From JAWLFY01 sp964462125 (GTDB lineage: Bacteria; Planctomycetota; Planctomycetia; Pirellulales; Pirellulaceae), in NCBI GenBank assembly GCA_964462125.1, contig CAYWXT010000195.1, forward strand, positions 1-11,267: 11,267 bases of DNA. Reading direction: 5' to 3'. A program made the position numbers and the translations under genes. This document shows positions 7,078-11,267 of the stretch, piece by piece. The notes under the pieces were generated by a model that saw nothing but the letters and a program-made list of their open reading frames with translations, did not search any database and had not been told where the DNA came from. The first letter of the stretch is position 1. Each line of letters starts with the position of its first letter.

Positions 7078-8552
7078 CCGCCGGACTCCTCGATCAGGCT
7101 GTCCCGCACATTCGCCCCCCGGTCGGGCACGACCGAGAGGGCCGCAAAGTCAAACCGGTCGGGGACGAGCCAGGTCAACAACCCGAACACCACGCCGGAG
7201 ACGGCCGCCCCGACCAGCGAACCCACAAACCAGCCGATGGTGAAGTAGGCCAGCAACCCGAGTAGGCTGCCGGCGACCATCGCCGCCCCGGCCGCGACTG
7301 GACTCGCCCGCCGCCAATAAAGTCCCCCCACGATCGGCCAAACGCAGCTGCCGACCAACGGCCCGGCAAAAAATAAGACCGTCGCCAACGTTCCGACGTT
7401 CGGCAAGGCAACGGCCCAGGCCAATGCCCCAAGCGCAATGATACTGTAGGCCGCCCAGCGACGCTTCTGCCCATCGCTCATGTCGCCCGGGACAAGCGGC
7501 TCGATGATGTCGGTGACCAATAGGTCGGAGGTGGCTGCCAGCAAACTATCGATGCTGGAGGCGAGCGAACAAAAGACGACGATGAACACCAGGAAGGCTC
7601 CGGCTGAGCCGAGCAGCGTCGCGGCGACCAGCGGGCCGACCGTGTCAGGCTCGCTCACCCCAATCCCCAGTGCCGGGGCCGCCAAGCCCAGGAAGCCGGC
7701 CACGATCGGAACCGGCAGCCACAACACGCCGCCCAACATGTAGGCCTTGGGGCCGACTCCCTCGCGCATCGCAAACGCCCGGCTCCACCAGACGTTGCTG
7801 TGAAAGATCTCCCCAAACCCAAACAGCATGTTATTGAACAACGCCATCAAGGCGGCGGGAAAGACCACGGAAAGCAACATCGGGCGGTTCGCGCTGAGTT
7901 GTTCGTGGACGTCCCCGATGTCGACCTGAGTCAACACCGCGATCGCCACCACCACCAAGCCGCTCAAGATGATCACGCTCTGGATGAAGTCGGTCCCGAT
8001 CACCGCGTACATGCCGCCGAATAACGTGTACAGCACACACACAAGGACCACCACCGTCATCCCGACCGGATAGGGAATGCCCGACAAGACGTTCAGCAAC
8101 TTTCCGCCCGCCATCGACATCGAGATCAACCAGGTGATCGCATAGAACAAGGAAATCAGCAAAAACGGCCCCGCCCCCAGCGATCCATAGCGGCGGCGCA
8201 CGAATTCGACCGCCGTGTACCCATGGGGCATCAGTTCCCGGATCCGGCCACTCATCGGGGCGAACGCGAACAGCCCAAAACTCGCGGTCGAGTAGGCCAG
8301 CGCTCCCCAAACCCCCAGCTCCAACGCGAATTGCGGGGCCAGCATCGTGGTGTTCGAGGTGATCCAGGTGGCGACCGCCGTGGCAGTGGCCAACGCCAAC
8401 CCGACATTCCGCCCGGCAACGGCAAACCCGTCATACGTCTTGGCCTTCCGGCCCCACCAGATTCCAAGCCCGACCCAGGCGACGCCAAAGAGTACGAGCA
8501 GCACGTACCCAGCGGTGGGGCTGAGCACCGGCGCGGCAGCAACCAGCAGCAT
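7074..8552 (-). CDS. Sodium:solute symporter, DUR3 (urea transporter)-like
   Basis: This 492-residue multi-pass inner-membrane carrier of the SSS family should take up a small solute with sodium. About 13 hydrophobic segments can be traced, starting with YVLLVLFGVAWVGLGIWW. ASSIDSLLAATSDLLVTDI (from Ala331) is the helix-8 sodium-site region typical of the family, with the Ser pair. GFGEIFHSNVWWSRAFAMR, followed by a Y-LGG segment, and the helix-2 WITSNTTMLAPQFALELG region resemble DUR3 urea transporters, where YWQRA and a YLLGG segment occur. Urea, allantoin or another ureido compound is therefore a reasonable substrate, but this is inferred from remembered family patterns. The ATG overlaps the stop of the FN3 protein (TGATG), and its own TGA overlaps the start of the small membrane protein. 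Confidence 0.9.
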   Translation of the reverse strand: MLLVAAAPVLSPTAGYVLLVLFGVAWVGLGIWWGRKAKTYDGFAVAGRNVGLALATATAVATWITSNTTMLAPQFALELGVWGALAYSTASFGLFAFAPMSGRIRELMPHGYTAVEFVRRRYGSLGAGPFLLISLFYAITWLISMSMAGGKLLNVLSGIPYPVGMTVVVLVCVLYTLFGGMYAVIGTDFIQSVIILSGLVVVAIAVLTQVDIGDVHEQLSANRPMLLSVVFPAALMALFNNMLFGFGEIFHSNVWWSRAFAMREGVGPKAYMLGGVLWLPVPIVAGFLGLAAPALGIGVSEPDTVGPLVAATLLGSAGAFLVFIVVFCSLASSIDSLLAATSDLLVTDIIEPLVPGDMSDGQKRRWAAYSIIALGALAWAVALPNVGTLATVLFFAGPLVGSCVWPIVGGLYWRRASPVAAGAAMVAGSLLGLLAYFTIGWFVGSLVGAAVSGVVFGLLTWLVPDRFDFAALSVVPDRGANVRDSLIEESGG

Positions 8553-9175
8553 CAGGTGCCCTCCGGCGGCGAAGAAGCGGATGAGGAAGCGCCGCTAGCT
8601 CGCGAGCGAACCGCGCCGGTGATGATCACTGTGACCAGGGCGACGACCACGACAAACCCGACCGCGAACAATGCCAACGCCTGCTCCAAAGGCCAGTGCT
8701 CGACCTGTACCACCGCAGGCCGTTCGCTGGTTGCCAAAACCTGGCCTTCGGCGTCGAGCGCCTCCAGGGTGAACGTGTGCCGTCCATCGGGCAATCCCGA
8801 CATGAACGCACGCTCGAATGCCCCGCGGTACAGCACCGCTCCGGTCTCATCGGTCAACCGGTACTCCTCGACCCCCTCGATCGAATTCCAGTTCAGGCTG
8901 ACATGACCCTCACGCAAGAGATCGCCTTCACGCAGCGCCTCATGATGGGCCTCGTCGAACGCCAATGCGTCCGCTCCTTGATCGACCGACCGGTCGCTCG
9001 GCGTTGCCCCGCGCTGTGGGGACGCTTGTTCCACTTCCGGCTCGACCTGAAGTTGGTCAGACCCCGCGTCTGGCGAAGACGGATCTTGAGCGGTCACAGA
9101 CGGAGCCTGTAGCAGTAACAAGACCAACGAAACCCGAATTCCGCTCCCCGGGTTTACGCTACTGAGAAACGTCAT
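8552..9175 (-). CDS. Exported FN3-like protein with C-terminal membrane anchor
   Basis: This 207-residue protein starts at ATG 9175. A longer TTG start at 9196 is possible but would put FSCHHG before the signal peptide. Layout: signal peptide SLVLLLLQAPSVTA, with probable cleavage before QDP at 30; an acidic, Ser/Pro-rich linker (31-86); a beta-rich domain at about 88-158 (HVSLNWNSIEGVEEYRL, LPDGRHTFTLEALD) resembling a fibronectin type III fold; a membrane helix at about 164-188 (LALFAVGFVVVVALVTVII); and a short Ser/Ala-rich cytoplasmic tail. The FN3 domain should face the periplasm. Its stop overlaps the symporter start (TGATG), which ties the two together. A transporter-accessory or solute-sensing role is inferred; no enzymatic motif is seen. 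Confidence 0.8.
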   Translation of the reverse strand: MTFLSSVNPGSGIRVSLVLLLLQAPSVTAQDPSSPDAGSDQLQVEPEVEQASPQRGATPSDRSVDQGADALAFDEAHHEALREGDLLREGHVSLNWNSIEGVEEYRLTDETGAVLYRGAFERAFMSGLPDGRHTFTLEALDAEGQVLATSERPAVVQVEHWPLEQALALFAVGFVVVVALVTVIITGAVRSRASGASSSASSPPEGT

Positions 9176-9228
9176 GCCGTGATGGCAGGAGAACAAACGA
9201 GCTCCAACGGTGAGCGGAAACCAGCCAA
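9172..9228 (-). CDS. Possible 18-codon leader ORF upstream of the FN3/symporter operon
   Basis: A TTG codon at 9228 is preceded by GGAGGGAGGAGC (9240-9229), with GGAGG 7 nt away, one of the strongest SD-like sequences in the window. The frame encodes MAGFRSPLELVCSPAITA and stops at TGA, overlapping the ATG of the FN3 protein (ATGA). It has no recognisable attenuator codon run. It may be a coupling leader peptide, or the purine run may be chance. Confidence 0.3.
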   Translation of the reverse strand: MAGFRSPLELVCSPAITA

Positions 9229-9265
9229 GCTCCTCCCTCCGAGAAGAGTTGTCGCCAAAAGGAAG

Positions 9266-9294
9266 AGACTAACAGATTTCGCCGGGCGGCTCAA
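9266..9294 (-). promoter_or_regulatory. Candidate sigma70 promoter of the ureido operon
   Basis: On the minus strand, TTGAGC (9294-9289) is followed by exactly 17 nt and TAGTCT (9271-9266). The -35 matches four of six consensus bases; the -10 keeps the important T, A and final T. Transcription would start near 9258, about 80 nt before the FN3 gene. It lies in the 228-base gap after pyrE, which fits a separate transcription unit. Confidence 0.4.
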
Positions 9295-9403
9295 ACCGAC
9301 CGCTCGCCTTCGTCGCAAAACCCGGACGTCCTGGGCCGGACGGCTCGCGCCGCTGGGTTAACGAAGGGAGCGGAGATGCTGGGGGCCGATTCTCTGGCCA
9401 CGT

Positions 9404-9961
9404 CTATTCAGGTTCGAGCCCGAAGTCGCGAATCGTGGTCAGGGTCTTCAGCTCCAGACCCTTGGCGGCGAAAGCTTTGCCGCCGCCGGCCAACCGATCG
9501 ACGACACCGATCACGAAATCGACCTTCAACCCAAACGCTTCCGCTGCCCCGACCGCCTGCAGCGCGCTGCTGCCGCTGGTGATCACGTCTTCCACGATCA
9601 CGACGTGTTGCCCCGGCTCGACCGGACCCTCGATCTGTCGCCCCATGCCGTGCTCCTTGGCCTCCTTGCGGACCATGAAGCCCTTGAGAGGCAGATCGCG
9701 TTGCCCGGCCAAGGTCACGATCGCCGCGGTGATCGGGTCGGCGCCGATCGCCATGCCACCGACCGCCGCCGGCAGCGGACCAGACGCCTCGATCCGTTCC
9801 AACATCGCAGCGGCGATCAGATTCGCCCCCCGCGGGTGCAGCGTTACCCGGCGGCAATCGAGATAGTACGAAGCGGTCTTGCCGCTGGTGAGTTTGAACT
9901 CCCCCAGTCGCAGTGCCTCGGATCGGATCAGGTCCAACAAGGCTTGGCGATCAACACTCAT
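9404..9961 (-). CDS. pyrE: Orotate phosphoribosyltransferase
   Basis: This 185-residue cytoplasmic enzyme converts orotate and PRPP to orotidine 5'-phosphate, the fifth step of pyrimidine synthesis. FKLTSGKTASYYLDCR (22-37) is the family's N-terminal signature. FMVRKEAKEHGMGRQIEG (95-112) is the mobile loop with the conserved Arg, Lys and His. VVIVEDVITSGSS (120-132) is the PRPP-binding motif. The start is ATG 9961 (MSVDRQ); a GTG at 9970 is in frame but less likely. The start codon lies in the last of four 13-bp tandem repeats, with no SD. It has its own promoter candidate about 100 nt upstream and a 228-base gap after it, so it is probably monocistronic. Its distance and separate promoter argue against reading the downstream carbamoyltransferase as its pathway partner. 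Confidence 0.95.
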   Translation of the reverse strand: MSVDRQALLDLIRSEALRLGEFKLTSGKTASYYLDCRRVTLHPRGANLIAAAMLERIEASGPLPAAVGGMAIGADPITAAIVTLAGQRDLPLKGFMVRKEAKEHGMGRQIEGPVEPGQHVVIVEDVITSGSSALQAVGAAEAFGLKVDFVIGVVDRLAGGGKAFAAKGLELKTLTTIRDFGLEPE

Positions 9962-10003
9962 CGGCAACACTCATCGGCAACACTCATCGGCAACACTCAT
10001 CGG
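9952..10003. repeat. Four perfect 13-bp tandem repeats spanning the pyrE start
   Basis: The unit CAACACTCATCGG is repeated four times without change (9952-9964, 9965-9977, 9978-9990, 9991-10003). On the minus strand each copy carries ATG AGT GTT, giving starts at 10000, 9987, 9974 and 9961. Because 13 is not a multiple of three, successive starts are out of frame. The ORFs from 10000 and 9987 are nine codons long and stop at TGA overlapping the ATG at 9974 and at 9961 (pyrE) respectively. Confidence 0.95.
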
Positions 10004-10060
10004 CCGGACTTTCGCAGGCGGCCGTCGCTGCGGTCGGGACGGGGGGATGGGACCGCCGGC

Positions 10061-10088
10061 ATTGTAGTGCTGTTTGATAACGGGTGAA
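10061..10088 (-). promoter_or_regulatory. Candidate sigma70 promoter of pyrE
   Basis: On the minus strand, TTCACC (10088-10083), a 16-nt spacer and TACAAT (10066-10061) match the -35 at four and the -10 at five of six positions. The predicted start near 10054 leaves a leader of about 93 nt that contains the 13-bp repeats. Confidence 0.5.
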
Positions 10089-10254
10089 TGCCCTGCACTG
10101 GCATGAAAACAAATCGGGCTCGTGCTCGTGCTCGCGGTCCGCATCGGACGGACTGGACGCCGATTTCACCGGCGAAACGTAGCACAGGCTGCGAGGCTGT
10201 CGACCAGAGCGTACGACGAAACCCAAATCGCCGAACGGTTTGCCTCGCAAGAGA

Positions 10255-10269
10255 CTCGAATGATTCGAG
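10255..10269 (-). terminator. Palindrome just after the YkuD gene
   Basis: CTCGAAT-G-ATTCGAG is a perfect 7-bp inverted repeat beginning 5 nt after the stop codon at 10275. The one-base centre means a hairpin would use fewer pairs, and only a short T-containing tract (TCTCTT) follows. It could be a weak terminator or a protein-binding palindrome. Confidence 0.25.
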
Positions 10270-10274
10270 GACAT

Positions 10275-11267
10275 TTAACGACGAATCACCACAGCGGAAC
10301 CCTGCGACAAGATCCCTTGCAAGTCGGAGGCATGGTCGCCGGCCAAGCTGATGCAACCCTTGTCGGTCGGTTCGCTCGGGCTCGGGCTGCCGTGGACGCA
10401 AAGCTGGCTGCCGAGATCGAGCCACATCGAACCGTACGGGTTGTCAGGACTCTCCGGCGGCACCGGGCTTCCCGAGGCGTCGTAGTACGTCTTCGCCCCC
10501 TGTTTGTCCTGGACCGTGTAGCTGCCCGGCTCCGGCGAAGGGTCCTCGCCGATGCCAATCGGAAACCGGCCGGCGTAGTAATCGCCCACGAACAGCGTCA
10601 ACTCCTGCTCACCCAGGCTCACGTCGGCGCGAAACGGACCGCGGACAATTTTCAGATCGGTTCCCGGCAACACCGTGATCGGGTCGTCAATGCCGTTGAT
10701 GTTGGCCAGCAACTGCCAGGGAACTTCGTACTCGGCCGCGATCTCCATCAATGTCTCGTTCTGCAGCACCCGGTGGGGCTGCTCCAAAAGGTGCGACCGG
10801 CTGTAGATCACCTCGCGAGCCAACGGATCAAGCCGGCTGAGCAGCTCCGATCGCTGCTCGGCCGTCAGCTCCGGCGTGTCGTAAAACAGGCTCAGTGTCG
10901 CCAATGCCTCCTTTTTCTTCCCCGCATGGTACTGTTCGTCCGCAACCCGGATGGCGTTGTCCAACCCGCGGCCCGACCGGCTGCTAGAGTCACCGCCGCT
11001 GTCGCCATTTTCAGAGTCAGCGCTGCTGTCGCCGGAGATGCCTTCGTCGAAGCTTGCGGAAGGGTCACCCTCGAAATCGCCCTCCTCAGCCGCTTGCTGC
11101 GGATCGGGCAGGTCGAAGTCGCCGCCGGTCGAAGGGTATTGGCGGTCTCGATCGATCGACACCGAGGTCGCTGCCCCTTCGACGTCCGGCAGCGCCATCG
11201 CGTCGCGGCTGGCCAAGCGATCTCCGCCAGCCTGGTCGGGGGGAGGGGCAGGAAGCGCGGTCGCTTC
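10275..11267 (-). CDS. LysM + YkuD (L,D-transpeptidase-like) protein, 5' end cut off
   Basis: The frame is open to the right edge (330 codons visible), so the start and any signal or membrane anchor lie outside; the TTG at 11216 is not a credible start. From the visible N-terminus there is a Pro/Ala then acidic, Ser/Gly/Asp-rich linker, a helical stretch with LTAEQRSELLSRLDPLA, and a LysM peptidoglycan-binding domain (HRVLQNETLMEIAAEYEV, then LLANINGIDD and PGTDLKIV). A C-terminal YkuD domain follows (ELTLFVGDYYAGRFPIGIGE). The catalytic region has VHGSPSPSEPTDKGCISL: the His and nucleophile Cys are present, but the usual S-H-G-C-I-R reads D-K-G-C-I-S. It would act on peptidoglycan cross-links outside the inner membrane. 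The altered motif leaves activity uncertain. Confidence 0.88.
   Translation of the reverse strand, partial: EATALPAPPPDQAGGDRLASRDAMALPDVEGAATSVSIDRDRQYPSTGGDFDLPDPQQAAEEGDFEGDPSASFDEGISGDSSADSENGDSGGDSSSRSGRGLDNAIRVADEQYHAGKKKEALATLSLFYDTPELTAEQRSELLSRLDPLAREVIYSRSHLLEQPHRVLQNETLMEIAAEYEVPWQLLANINGIDDPITVLPGTDLKIVRGPFRADVSLGEQELTLFVGDYYAGRFPIGIGEDPSPEPGSYTVQDKQGAKTYYDASGSPVPPESPDNPYGSMWLDLGSQLCVHGSPSPSEPTDKGCISLAGDHASDLQGILSQGSAVVIRR

Larger units (their letters stand above)
9962..10274. other. Gene-free stretch between the YkuD gene and pyrE
   Basis: This 313-base region has no convincing gene. From the YkuD side it holds a palindrome at 10255-10269, a TAGCACAGGCTGCGAGGCTG phrase (10181-10200), a short CTCGTG run near 10119-10134, the pyrE promoter candidate at 10061-10088, a G-rich run near 10037-10050, and the 13-bp repeats. 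The CTCGTG and GCACAGGCTG phrases look like planctomycete dispersed intergenic sequence, but that is an impression only. Confidence 0.5.

Noticed and set aside
9296..9340. GC-rich GGACGTCC/CCGG inverted repeats as a pyrE terminator
   Set aside because: Stems are only 3-4 bp with mismatches, and the following T-run is just four bases; they also sit just upstream of the promoter candidate.
9952..10003. CRISPR array
   Set aside because: The units are directly adjacent with no spacers and only 13 bp long, and no cas genes are present.
11214..11216. TTG as the start of the LysM/YkuD gene
   Set aside because: The frame stays open to the window edge and there is no signal peptide after the TTG, so the true start is most likely outside.

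Overview
The window is GC-rich and densely coded. Every gene I can support lies on the minus strand, so transcription runs from high to low coordinates. Two co-directional formylglycine-type sulfatases with signal peptides, few Shine-Dalgarno (SD) sequences, and a small FN3-plus-membrane-anchor protein beside a sodium:solute symporter all suggest a planctomycete, probably Pirellulales (Rhodopirellula/Blastopirellula type). That placement is inferred from gene content and style; no marker gene is present.

Layout in order of transcription: (i) 11267-10275, the C-terminal part of a LysM + YkuD L,D-transpeptidase-like protein, cut by the window edge. (ii) A 313-base gene-free stretch carrying a good sigma70-like promoter, then pyrE (orotate phosphoribosyltransferase, 9961-9404). 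The pyrE start codon lies inside four perfect 13-bp tandem repeats, which also create mini-ORFs that end on downstream start codons. (iii) A second promoter candidate (9294-9266) and a possible 18-codon leader ORF. They precede a tightly packed operon: FN3/one-membrane-helix protein, DUR3-like sodium:solute symporter, an unlisted 40-residue membrane protein, an aspartate-carbamoyltransferase-like enzyme, a glutamine-hydrolysing asparagine-synthase-like amidotransferase, an M20-type N-carbamoyl amidohydrolase (allantoate/ureido class), and an isochorismatase-fold cysteine hydrolase. Several junctions are stop/start overlaps (ATGA, TGATG) or gaps of 3-45 nt. (iv) Two sulfatases, the second cut by the left edge.

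The central operon is the most interesting part. It combines an importer whose closest resemblance is to urea transporters with a carbamoyl transferase, an amide-forming enzyme and two amide/ureide hydrolases. Together these look like a pathway for a carbamoylated (ureido) or amidated nitrogen compound. The carbamoyltransferase keeps the carbamoyl-phosphate-binding residues, but the Arg and Gln that hold aspartate in true PyrB are replaced by Ser and Ala, and HPLPR has become HPLAR. I therefore think its acceptor is not aspartate and that 'pyrB' would be a misannotation, despite the nearby pyrE. The true substrate cannot be read from the sequence.
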